Notes under the pieces: model-generated
Database searches by the model: none
What the model was told of the DNA's origin: nothing
What the model saw: only the letters and a program-made list of their open reading frames with translations
Translations under genes and position numbers: made by a program
Source of the DNA: Leptospira saintgironsiae
Lineage (GTDB): Bacteria > Spirochaetota > Leptospiria > Leptospirales > Leptospiraceae
Assembly: GCF_002811765.1 (NCBI RefSeq)
Contig: NZ_NPDR01000001.1
Location: forward strand, 186,001 to 250,000
Direction: 5' to 3'
DNA length: 64,000 nucleotides
In this document: one piece after another, positions 8,965 to 16,147 of the stretch
How the letters are laid out: each line of letters opens with the position of its first letter
How positions within the stretch are numbered: the stretch's first letter is position 1

Positions 8965-9099
8965 TTAACGGTGAAGGAAGTTACGTAAAGGTTCTACAAA
9001 AACCTTCTCTCGGGTCTTTCTTTCCTTATATTGTTCGAAAAGAATCAAGAAAAGGGCCGTTGCTAAAAACATCGTTTCCATATTAATTTCGACGGACAT
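8965..9099 (-). CDS. Possible 44-residue single-span membrane peptide
   Basis: This short ORF lies in an otherwise gene-free stretch (8839-9190). It encodes an N-terminal hydrophobic helix (MFLATALFLILF, residues 10-21) followed by a strongly basic tail (YKERKTREK), which is the layout of small inner-membrane peptides with a cytoplasmic tail. A GC-rich hairpin with a T-run follows it on the same strand. The ribosome site is weak (GGGATTCC about 5 bases before ATG), and an internal ATG at codon 7 or 10 is possible. Without a homologue the call is tentative. Confidence 0.35.
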   Translation of the reverse strand: MSVEINMETMFLATALFLILFEQYKERKTREKVFVEPLRNFLHR

Positions 9100-9190
9100 A
9101 AATAAGGAATCCCACCTCGTTTGAGTGAGGTTTTTGGAAAAAAATTTCTCAAAATCGAAAATCTATCCCTGGAGGCAGAGTAGAATATGT

Positions 9191-9436
9191 TCAGGATAAC
9201 GCTTCTTTTGCAGCGTCCTTAAGCTTTTTAATGAGTCTGGATCTGAGCCTATCCGGAATTTTAGCGGAGATCTCTAAGGTCTGAACGAATATCTCGGCGG
9301 CCAAATCCACCATTTCGCTCATCTTAACGTCGTTATCTCTGGGGATACGTACACTTTTTGTCCCGGTAGAAGAGGATTTTGCCCGTTTAACTACCTTCTT
9401 TTTAGGTGAGGGTTTCTTTTTCTTTTTTTGGACCAT
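9191..9436 (-). CDS. Small basic protein with Lys-rich N-terminal tail
   Basis: This 81-residue protein has a very basic tail (first 22 residues, KKKKK and PKKKVVKRAK) followed by a predicted helical part (about 40-81) with regular hydrophobic spacing (MVDLAAEIFVQTLEIS). The tail resembles H1-like DNA-binding extensions and also the Lys-rich leader of the DNA ligase in this window, but no specific family is recognisable. It may bind nucleic acid (inference). It follows the 9497-9817 gene on the same strand with a 60-base gap. No strong Shine-Dalgarno sequence is seen. Confidence 0.6.
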   Translation of the reverse strand: MVQKKKKKPSPKKKVVKRAKSSSTGTKSVRIPRDNDVKMSEMVDLAAEIFVQTLEISAKIPDRLRSRLIKKLKDAAKEALS

Positions 9437-9496
9437 TGTTAAAGAGTGCTTCGGGTCCGTACCTTATCTTCTCCCGATTCGTATTCTACTCGGATT

Positions 9497-9817
9497 TTAT
9501 TCCTTTTCTAAAAAAATTCCGAGTACCCTATAACTATCTACATGATCCAGAGAGAGACTTTTACTTCCGGGTCTGTCTGAAATAGGTCTTTCGGTGGAGA
9601 TTAAAACTTCTTCTCCCCTTTTCCATTTGCCTTCCGTTTCTGAGACATAGAAAAATTTGGAATATTTACGTAAGTCCAAACATTCTTCTACCGTCTCCCA
9701 GTGCGCTGAAAGGGAAGGTGCCAGCTCAGTATGTTTGGAATCAGGCACTAAGATCCTTTCTTTTCCAAGGAAGGTCCTGACTTCTCCAGTTCGAATGTTC
9801 TCCGCAGTGATAAACAA
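9497..9817 (-). CDS. Hypothetical protein
   Basis: This is a 106-residue soluble protein with no recognised domain, signal peptide or membrane helix. The sequence looks beta-rich with alternating charged and hydrophobic residues, and the start MFITAENIRTGEVRTF resembles the first strands of a small beta-barrel. A plus-strand reading frame overlaps at 9657-9899 but has no ribosome site and poor codon character, so I prefer the minus frame. The start codon is the ATG at 9817. Function is unknown. Confidence 0.55.
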   Translation of the reverse strand: MFITAENIRTGEVRTFLGKERILVPDSKHTELAPSLSAHWETVEECLDLRKYSKFFYVSETEGKWKRGEEVLISTERPISDRPGSKSLSLDHVDSYRVLGIFLEKE

Positions 9818-10148
9818 GAATATCGTCCCCTATACAAAGATCAAATCACGGAAACGGTTCTCGCATTTTCTTTTCAGATACCCCTTGGTTCGGGGTTAGA
9901 CAGTCTCAGGTATTAGACTGAAATTTTGACTGCCTTGTTTTCAGATCTATTTCCAATCCGAAGTTACTTTTGCTTTCCGAGAAAAAATCTGACGGAAGGG
10001 AATCAGAGCGTACTTCAAGTCCGGAAATTTTTTTCCAAAAACAAAGCAAAAGTATTTCTTCTTAAAACAATTCTAATCAATTTTTTTTCAGATTTCCGCG
10101 AAGAATATTAGAAAAAATCTATTTAGTTTTGCAAGACGAACGATCGAT
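9818..10148. other. Gene-free AT-rich stretch
   Basis: This is 331 bases between the start of the minus-strand gene at 9817 and the end of the thiolase-like gene at 10149. Long A and T runs are present (for example 10080-10089). The 61-codon plus-strand frame at 9926-10111 lacks a ribosome site and looks random. I see no tRNA, strong hairpin or clear repeat. It probably holds the promoter of the 9497-9817 gene. Confidence 0.5.
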
Positions 10149-11690
10149 TTATAAAAGTAAAGCCTTCCATCTTCGGCCTTCTTTCTCTATTTTCACCCGA
10201 GTTCTGTCGTATTGCAATTCGTCCCCGGACTTTCTGATCGTCCCATCCTTCTCATGAATGTTTGCGAGAACAAAACGATCTTCGCCCAACTTGACAAGAG
10301 CTAAAGAATAAGGAGGCTTCCAAGAGAATCCTGGATTCATATTTACTGTTGTAGAAGACCAAACGGTTCCTTCCTCTCCAATATCTGCACCTGGTTTGTT
10401 TAACGTAAGAGGAGAAAGTTCTGGAGATCTAGATTTTCTATCGCTTGAAGGACGTTCCGATGAGAATAACGCGATAGAATTGATACTGTCTATTCCGCCA
10501 TTCCCTCCCAAAAGTGATATCTTCGGAGAATGAGCTGGAACTTTTCCAATATCTGCAGACTGCGCATATAATCCGTATTGTACAGCGATATCAACAAGCC
10601 CTGTGGCAGCTGAAATAGACATTGCAGCTTGGTAATTTAAAATTCCACCCATCTGATTGATGGGGATTTGTTTTCCATTAGAAAGTTTTAATGAAGAATT
10701 TTTGAGAGCATTAACCACGTCTTTTTTGCCCAATTTAAAATACTGAGCGGACTGTTGGATCACCTGACCTGGAAAACAATCGTAGATCCAAGCGTAGTCA
10801 ACTTCTTCTCTTTGATAACCTGATTGCGCAAAAAGTCTTTCTGCAGAATTTCTAGAAGGAGAATCGAATCCACCCTTCAAAATGAAATATTCGCTATGAG
10901 CTGCGTGAGAAGCTCCTACAAGATGTAAAGGTTTTAGATCTTTACGGATCAGACCTTTTAATTTCCATTCTTCTGCTTTTTTTTCGGATACTAAGATAGT
11001 AGCAAATCCATGATCTGTAACGATAGCAATCATTGGAGTTGGGTAAGGATCAGAGATAGGACGAGACATTTGCTTTTCTGTTATTTCTTGTCCGTAATAG
11101 AAGGCTCTTGGATTTCCAATCGCATTAGATCTGAATTTTTGAGTGATCTCTTTTAGATCATCTAAGGTAATCCCATCTTCGAACATCATCCTTTTCATCA
11201 TGAGCCCGTACATTGCGATTAGAGTAGCACCGTTATCTAATTCGAATTCAGGATGACATACTGTTTCGTTTACCATCTTTAAATCGGAAACTTGACGGAA
11301 TGCTGATTTAGGAATATCCGCAGCAGCAACTAACACAACTGCATCTGGATTATCTACTAAGATGGTCCTTGCTTGTCCGATTGCTCCAGTAACACTGGCG
11401 CCTCCCAAGTCAATCACATGGGCTTTCATTCCAGTGTATCCTAGTTCATTAGCAATGCGAACTGTATGTCCATAACCTCCCTTTCCTAAAGAGGCTGCTT
11501 CTATACTTACAAAGTCAGTGATCTCAGAAGATAATGTCTCATTCTTCATTCCAAGAAAATCTAGAAGAGTACTTATAGATTTTTTATAATGTTGAAAAAC
11601 TTTTTGAGACCCGCTCCACGATTTATATTCTTCTTCCGAAAAATCTTTGGTCGTACTGTCAGCGACTCCTAATAGAACGGGAAAACTCAT
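10149..11690 (-). CDS. Thiolase-superfamily protein fused to a C-terminal OB-fold (DUF35-like)
   Basis: This 513-residue protein is the last gene of a fatty-acid catabolism operon. The thiolase-like part (about 1-410) has the core blocks AVVLVAAADIPKSAF, DNGATLIAMYGL, IYDCFPGQVIQQ and NQMGGILNYQAA. The final 75 residues resemble the OB-fold seen in DUF35 partners of SCPx-type thiolases, here fused and without a zinc ribbon. At the position where thiolases have the nucleophilic Cys, the sequence reads DLGGASVTGA with no Cys, so classical thiolysis is doubtful. It may be a non-decarboxylating SCP2-type or acyl-transfer variant. The gene lies 18 bases after the MaoC gene. Confidence 0.75.
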   Translation of the reverse strand: MSFPVLLGVADSTTKDFSEEEYKSWSGSQKVFQHYKKSISTLLDFLGMKNETLSSEITDFVSIEAASLGKGGYGHTVRIANELGYTGMKAHVIDLGGASVTGAIGQARTILVDNPDAVVLVAAADIPKSAFRQVSDLKMVNETVCHPEFELDNGATLIAMYGLMMKRMMFEDGITLDDLKEITQKFRSNAIGNPRAFYYGQEITEKQMSRPISDPYPTPMIAIVTDHGFATILVSEKKAEEWKLKGLIRKDLKPLHLVGASHAAHSEYFILKGGFDSPSRNSAERLFAQSGYQREEVDYAWIYDCFPGQVIQQSAQYFKLGKKDVVNALKNSSLKLSNGKQIPINQMGGILNYQAAMSISAATGLVDIAVQYGLYAQSADIGKVPAHSPKISLLGGNGGIDSINSIALFSSERPSSDRKSRSPELSPLTLNKPGADIGEEGTVWSSTTVNMNPGFSWKPPYSLALVKLGEDRFVLANIHEKDGTIRKSGDELQYDRTRVKIEKEGRRWKALLL

Positions 11691-11708
11691 GTATAACTCC
11701 TGAAAATT

Positions 11709-12140
11709 CTAAGCTTGGGCAGAAGGAGGTAGAACTTTACATTCTCCCTTGCCGATGATTTCTTTTTTTTGATTGGTCCACTCTATGTTCATGGAGACAG
11801 CTTTCAGTCTTGGGATTTTTTCTTTCACCGTGACTGTACAAGTAATCGTATCTCCAGGATACACTGGTTTGCGGAACTTTGTTAATGTTTCTAAAGCGAC
11901 TGTTCCTAACCCGGGAAGTTTCATCCCGAGTACAGGAGCTAATAGAGAAGCTGCAAGTCCACCGTGTGCGATCCTTGTTCCAAACGCAGTGGTCTTTGCA
12001 TATTCTTCGTCCACATGTAGAGGATTAAAATCCCCACTGATCCCTGCGAACAGATAGATATCTGTTTCAGTAATCGTTTTTGTGAAACTTCCCTTATCTC
12101 CTATTTGTATTTCGTCGTAAGTCTTTCCTCTTTCGTACAT
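11709..12140 (-). CDS. MaoC-like (R)-specific enoyl-CoA hydratase
   Basis: This 143-residue hot-dog-fold protein contains the hydratase-2 motif: DFNPLHVDEEYAKTTAFG followed by IAHGGLAASLL, with the catalytic Asp and His in DFNPLH. These enzymes hydrate trans-2-enoyl-CoA to (R)-3-hydroxyacyl-CoA. It sits between an acyl-CoA dehydrogenase and a thiolase-like gene, so it probably supplies the hydration step of this catabolic operon. The (R) stereochemistry would need an (R)-specific dehydrogenase or epimerase, and none is encoded here. Length is normal for a PhaJ-type protein. Confidence 0.88.
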   Translation of the reverse strand: MYERGKTYDEIQIGDKGSFTKTITETDIYLFAGISGDFNPLHVDEEYAKTTAFGTRIAHGGLAASLLAPVLGMKLPGLGTVALETLTKFRKPVYPGDTITCTVTVKEKIPRLKAVSMNIEWTNQKKEIIGKGECKVLPPSAQA

Positions 12141-12167
12141 TCCGATTTCCTTATTCTTTTTTGTGGA

Positions 12168-13790
12168 TTAAGCTAGCTCTAACTGTGCGCCCAAGACCCC
12201 GTTTTTCAGGAACTCTACACAATCAGCCACTTCTTTTTCCACAGAAGGAAGTTCGGAGAAAAGTCTCATCAGGTTTTTAGTTTTTTCTGCATCCAGTTCT
12301 TTTAAGAAATGTACACTTTTGAAAAATCTACACCCAGCGTAGAAGGTAAGTATTTTTAGATCTCTTTGTCTATCTTCTGATTTGTATTCAGAAGTAGAAT
12401 TTGCAGTGTCCCAGAATCCTAACTGAACTGTGGTAACAAATACTGCAAGATCGGCAAATCCGAATTCCAGAGCTTGTTTTTTCTTTCTGTCAGAATGTTC
12501 TCCTGCTGCTTTGAGTAATTCTTTTGCTGCAGTAAGAACTTTTTCTTCAGGAGTGTTTGCTAAAATTTTCTCAGCCTTAGCCCTGATCTCTTCTGGTTGA
12601 GATTGTTCTAAAACTCCCATCAACTTTTCGAAACCTTTATAGGTAGAAGATATAATACTTTTTTGAACCTCAGTGGTTCCTCCACCGATTGTGCCAAGTC
12701 TGACGTCTCTGTATTGGCGACTTACATGACATTCTCTCATGTAACCCATTCCGCCGTGGATCTGAACTGCGTCACTCGCTACCTCTTCTGCAGTTTCGGT
12801 AACAAAAACTTTTAATGCAGAACTTTCAAATGGAAGGCTCGCTGTTGGATCTTGGTCCTTCTTATTTGCTACGAAATAGATCAATCTTCTGGAAGCACAT
12901 AGATACGCCCAGTTACGTGCGATCTTCTCTTGTACTCCAAAGAAGGATAAGATCGGTTTTCCGAATTGGTGACGCTTCCATGCGTAATCCAAAGAAAGTT
13001 CCAATCCAAATTCCATACCACCTGGAACAGCAGCGACTAAAACTGTTCTTTCCCATTCTAAAGTTCCTTTTCCGATACGAACGAAACCAGAATTCAGAGG
13101 GCCTAAAAGATTTTCATCAGGCACGAACATATCTTGAAAAGAAAGTTCTGCAGTCATGGAAGTATTATGCCCTAACTTCTTAAGAACTTTACTTATATGA
13201 AATCCTTTCATATGAGACTCTACTATGAATGCGGAAACTCCCATTGGTCCTCTGGACTTAGTTGTTCTCGCCATTACGATGAACACTTGTCCGTTCGGTC
13301 CATTAGTGATGAATAATTTGCTTCCGTTCAGAATGAAACCTCCATCTACCTTAGTAGCGAATGTATTCATTGCAGCTGCATCTGAACCGGAATCAGGCTC
13401 AGTTAATGCAAGACCTGCGATCCATTCTCCTGATGCAAGTTTAGGAAGGTATTTTTTCTTTTGAGCTTCTGTTCCTTGAAAAAGAATAGGAAGAGTCCCG
13501 ATAATCATATGGGCTCCCCAAGAAAGTCCAAATCCTCCATCTAGAGAACCAGCGTTAAACGCTTCTTGAGCAATACAACATTGAAGACAAGTTCCACCTT
13601 GACCTCCAAATTCTTCTGGAACAGGAATCCCGAGTAGGCCCATATTTCCCATTTCCTTCCAGATATCGTCTCCCCAAACACCGTGTTCGTCTCTATCTTC
13701 TACCGAAGGTAATACTCTTTCTTTCGCAAAGTCCTTTACGGTTTCGTAAAATTCGAGATCGGAGGACGTTAAATACGGATTTAAAAACAT
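12168..13790 (-). CDS. Acyl-CoA dehydrogenase
   Basis: This 540-residue FAD enzyme catalyses the first oxidation of acyl-CoA. Typical signatures are present: ALTEPDSGSDAAAMNT (FAD/substrate region), RHQFGKPILSF, and the C-terminal GGMGYMRECHVSRQYRDVR. The usual catalytic Glu in the EGTSE motif is replaced (IGGGTTEVQ), as in long-chain and isovaleryl-type members, where another helix supplies the base. About 130 extra residues after the canonical domain form a helical extension. It is located 21 bases after the acyl-CoA ligase and 27 before MaoC, within one operon. The electron acceptor, presumably ETF, is not encoded here. Confidence 0.92.
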   Translation of the reverse strand: MFLNPYLTSSDLEFYETVKDFAKERVLPSVEDRDEHGVWGDDIWKEMGNMGLLGIPVPEEFGGQGGTCLQCCIAQEAFNAGSLDGGFGLSWGAHMIIGTLPILFQGTEAQKKKYLPKLASGEWIAGLALTEPDSGSDAAAMNTFATKVDGGFILNGSKLFITNGPNGQVFIVMARTTKSRGPMGVSAFIVESHMKGFHISKVLKKLGHNTSMTAELSFQDMFVPDENLLGPLNSGFVRIGKGTLEWERTVLVAAVPGGMEFGLELSLDYAWKRHQFGKPILSFFGVQEKIARNWAYLCASRRLIYFVANKKDQDPTASLPFESSALKVFVTETAEEVASDAVQIHGGMGYMRECHVSRQYRDVRLGTIGGGTTEVQKSIISSTYKGFEKLMGVLEQSQPEEIRAKAEKILANTPEEKVLTAAKELLKAAGEHSDRKKKQALEFGFADLAVFVTTVQLGFWDTANSTSEYKSEDRQRDLKILTFYAGCRFFKSVHFLKELDAEKTKNLMRLFSELPSVEKEVADCVEFLKNGVLGAQLELA

Positions 13791-13811
13791 GTTCTTTCTC
13801 CCAATCCGATT

Positions 13812-15704
13812 CTAATTTTTGGTTAGATCGGAAACTTCTTTTTTAAAACTTTCTAATATTTCGTTTCTTTTTATCTTTAAGGTTCTGGTCATTTCTTTGT
13901 CCGGATCAAAAGGTCTTGGAATGACATAGAATGCGTTTTGAGGAACTAACTCGAAAGACTTGAATCCTGTTTTACGAGATATTCTATCCGAAACTTCTTT
14001 CTTAAAGATCTCTCTTACCTTAGGATGAGAATTCCAGACGTTCGCATCTTCGGGCAATTCCGGAAATTCTGCCTTCAATCTTTCGAAATCTGGAACGATC
14101 AGAACCACCAAATGTTTTGCCTCATGACCAGTGACCATGACTTGGTTCACATAAGGAGAATTTAAAAGTTGATCCTCTATAGGAACTGGCTCCACATTTT
14201 CTCCTCCGGCAAGCACTATAGTATCCTTTGCTCTTCCTGCAAATACCAATTCGCCTCTATAATTGAAACGCATGATATCCCCGGTATCAAAGAATCCATT
14301 TTTATCAAAAACAACATCATTCAACTCAGGACGTTTGTAATACCCCATAAGGACCTGTTTGGATTTTACCCAAAGACTTCCTTTTCCACCTTGAGGAACC
14401 AGATTACCATGTTCGTCCTTGAGAATACATTCATATCCTTGTATTGGAGTTCCTACAGTTCCAGGAGAAGGCTGTTTAGGCTTACGAATAGAAAGTACTG
14501 CAGAAGTTTCAGTCATTCCATATCCTTCCAAAACAATTAGTCCGATAGAAGATAAAAATTTATCAACTACAGAAGGAAGAGCACTCCCCGCAGAAACGGA
14601 AACTCTTAACTTTCCACCAAGAGCACTGTGAATCGGCTTAAATACCAAAAGTGCAAGTAACTTGAGAGGAGATAATAATGTAAGAAAGACCAAAGAGAAT
14701 AATTTAGAGAAGGTCCAGACGATAAAATTCGGTTTTTCTATCCTGAAATCGTAACCGAATAGAACTCCTTTTTGAACAGCCCAAAGGTTTCCGATCTTCA
14801 AACAGAAATTAAATACTCCTCTTTTTAAACCGGATTCCTTGGAGACCTTATTCATAATTCCATTATATAAGGATTCCCAGATCCTTGGAACAGAAGGGAA
14901 CAGTGTAGGTTGGAATTCCTTCAGATCTTCTTTCAAATTGCTGATATTGGAAACCAGAAACCCAGCTCCCAATTCAAGAATACAATATTCGATTGCTCTT
15001 TCAAATGCATGCCAAGGAGGAAGAAGACTTACGCCTGAATCTGCAGAAGTTAATTGAACGAATCCAATTACTTTTTCTACTGCGGAGATCCAGCCAGTTT
15101 GAGTGAGCATCACTCCTTTTGGAGCGCCAGTGGTTCCGGATGTATAGATCAAAGTAGCAAGTTCGTTTGGAGATTTCTGTTTAAGTCTTTTACGAACAAT
15201 ATCAGGATCTTTTGAAAGATTTGATTTACCCTTTTCGATCAGACCTTGGATCGTATCGGCTCCTGATTTCAGATCACCTAAATCATCTTCGATCACAAAA
15301 ACTTTTTTTAAGCTTGGAAGTTTAGAACCAAGATTGATCAATCTTTGTTTGTCTTTTTCTTTTTGTACAATTGCGTATTTGCTTTCAGAATGATTAACAA
15401 TATATAATATATCTTCGTCTACTACATCCGTTCCTCTTGGAACAGAAACAGCACCTGCAGAGATGATCGCAATATCACCTATGATCCAGTTCTGGCTAGA
15501 GTCACAAAGATATAAGATCTTATCGTCTTTTTGGACTCCTTCTTCGATCAGACCTGCAATTAAAGAATCTGTTAAGGACTTCATCTCTGAAAATGTCCTT
15601 CCTTTAATTCCTTCTTTGGTCCTCCGGGAAAAACTTTCCTTATTCGGAAATTTAGATGCCGTCTTTTCTAGCATATCGTAAAAATATTTTTGATCAGTTT
15701 CCAA
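13812..15704 (-). CDS. Long-chain acyl-CoA synthetase (AMP-forming)
   Basis: This 630-residue ANL-family ligase activates fatty acids with ATP and CoA. The P-loop-like motif is [14 protein letters not shown] (about residue 187); later motifs are EGYGMTETSAV and TGDIMRF, with GGENVEP before the C-terminal domain. A hydrophobic stretch of about 30 residues (about 330-360) interrupts the N-domain and may dock it on the membrane. I used the TTG start because AGGGGGAG lies directly upstream; an ATG ten codons later is an alternative. It is the first gene of a four-gene catabolic operon. A diverged paralogue occurs at 53091-55148. Confidence 0.92.
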   Translation of the reverse strand: METDQKYFYDMLEKTASKFPNKESFSRRTKEGIKGRTFSEMKSLTDSLIAGLIEEGVQKDDKILYLCDSSQNWIIGDIAIISAGAVSVPRGTDVVDEDILYIVNHSESKYAIVQKEKDKQRLINLGSKLPSLKKVFVIEDDLGDLKSGADTIQGLIEKGKSNLSKDPDIVRKRLKQKSPNELATLIYTSGTTGAPKGVMLTQTGWISAVEKVIGFVQLTSADSGVSLLPPWHAFERAIEYCILELGAGFLVSNISNLKEDLKEFQPTLFPSVPRIWESLYNGIMNKVSKESGLKRGVFNFCLKIGNLWAVQKGVLFGYDFRIEKPNFIVWTFSKLFSLVFLTLLSPLKLLALLVFKPIHSALGGKLRVSVSAGSALPSVVDKFLSSIGLIVLEGYGMTETSAVLSIRKPKQPSPGTVGTPIQGYECILKDEHGNLVPQGGKGSLWVKSKQVLMGYYKRPELNDVVFDKNGFFDTGDIMRFNYRGELVFAGRAKDTIVLAGGENVEPVPIEDQLLNSPYVNQVMVTGHEAKHLVVLIVPDFERLKAEFPELPEDANVWNSHPKVREIFKKEVSDRISRKTGFKSFELVPQNAFYVIPRPFDPDKEMTRTLKIKRNEILESFKKEVSDLTKN

Positions 15705-15818
15705 GAACTCCCCCTGAGAACACTATAAACTAGGATTTTTTCCCTACGGCGGAAACACTAAGTTGAAGGACCTATGCTTCAATCGATTTTTATTTAGATT
15801 AAAAAAACTGAAATGTGT

Positions 15819-15832
15819 TGAACAATCGTTCA
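15819..15832 (-). promoter_or_regulatory. TetR/FadR-like operator candidate
   Basis: TGAACAATCGTTCA is an inverted repeat (TGAAC, 4-base spacer, GTTCA). It lies 4-17 bases downstream of a TATAAT box on the minus strand, so it would cover the transcription start of the acyl-CoA ligase operon. TGAAC-N4-GTTCA-like sites are bound by TetR-family fatty-acid regulators in several bacteria. The match is by eye and the regulator is unknown. Confidence 0.5.
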
Positions 15833-15835
15833 CAT

Positions 15836-15841
15836 ATTATA
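15836..15841 (-). promoter_or_regulatory. -10 element (TATAAT) of the fatty-acid catabolism operon
   Basis: On the minus strand the sequence reads TATAAT exactly, about 130 bases before the TTG start at 15704. The -35 region is A-rich with no good TTGACA match. The predicted start of transcription, near 15829, falls inside the inverted repeat. Confidence 0.5.
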
Positions 15842-15851
15842 CGCCTGTTAT

Positions 15852-16040
15852 TCAAATTTTTTGATTAACTACGTTCGTTTCAAAACGAGTTAAACAATCT
15901 TTGCATAAGCAGTCTTCATACATTTCTCTTATATTCTTCAAAGCTTCCCCATCTAAACGAATATCAAAACACCAACAAGTTCCTTGGTCCACTCCACATT
16001 CTAAAATGCTGGAACATTGAGGGCATTTCTTTTGTGTCAT
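15852..16040 (-). CDS. Cysteine-rich CWC family protein
   Basis: This small protein of about 62 residues carries the CWC signature: CPQC near the start, CWCFDI in the middle and CLCKDCL near the end. The spacing of seven Cys is suitable for one or two zinc or iron sites. Its biochemical role is not known. I placed the start at the ATG coding MTQKK, typical of the family; an in-frame TTG at 16073 would add 11 residues, but its AAAGGA sits too close. It lies between ligA and the fatty-acid operon on the same strand and may be transcribed from ligA. Confidence 0.7.
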   Translation of the reverse strand: MTQKKCPQCSSILECGVDQGTCWCFDIRLDGEALKNIREMYEDCLCKDCLTRFETNVVNQKI

Positions 16041-16116
16041 AGTTCTATAGTAATGAAAGCGAGGAATTTTCAATCCTTTAGCGGTATTGATATAAAAAGA
16101 GAGAAGATAATAAAAC

Positions 16117-16131
16117 TATACGCGACGTATA
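16117..16131. other. Small inverted repeat after ligA
   Basis: TATACG (16117-16122) and CGTATA (16126-16131) are exact inverted arms around CGA. The site lies between the ligA stop and the CWC gene and has no T-tract. It may be an operator or a chance palindrome. Confidence 0.25.
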
Positions 16132-16147
16132 ATTTTATAAGTTGGCT

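Noticed and set aside
9657..9899. 80-codon plus-strand frame opposite the 9497-9817 gene
   Set aside because: It is antisense to a more plausible frame, with no ribosome site and a stop in the AT-rich gap.
9926..10111. 61-codon plus-strand frame in the 9818-10148 gap
   Set aside because: No ribosome site, odd composition with many Phe and Lys from T/A runs, no sign of a domain.
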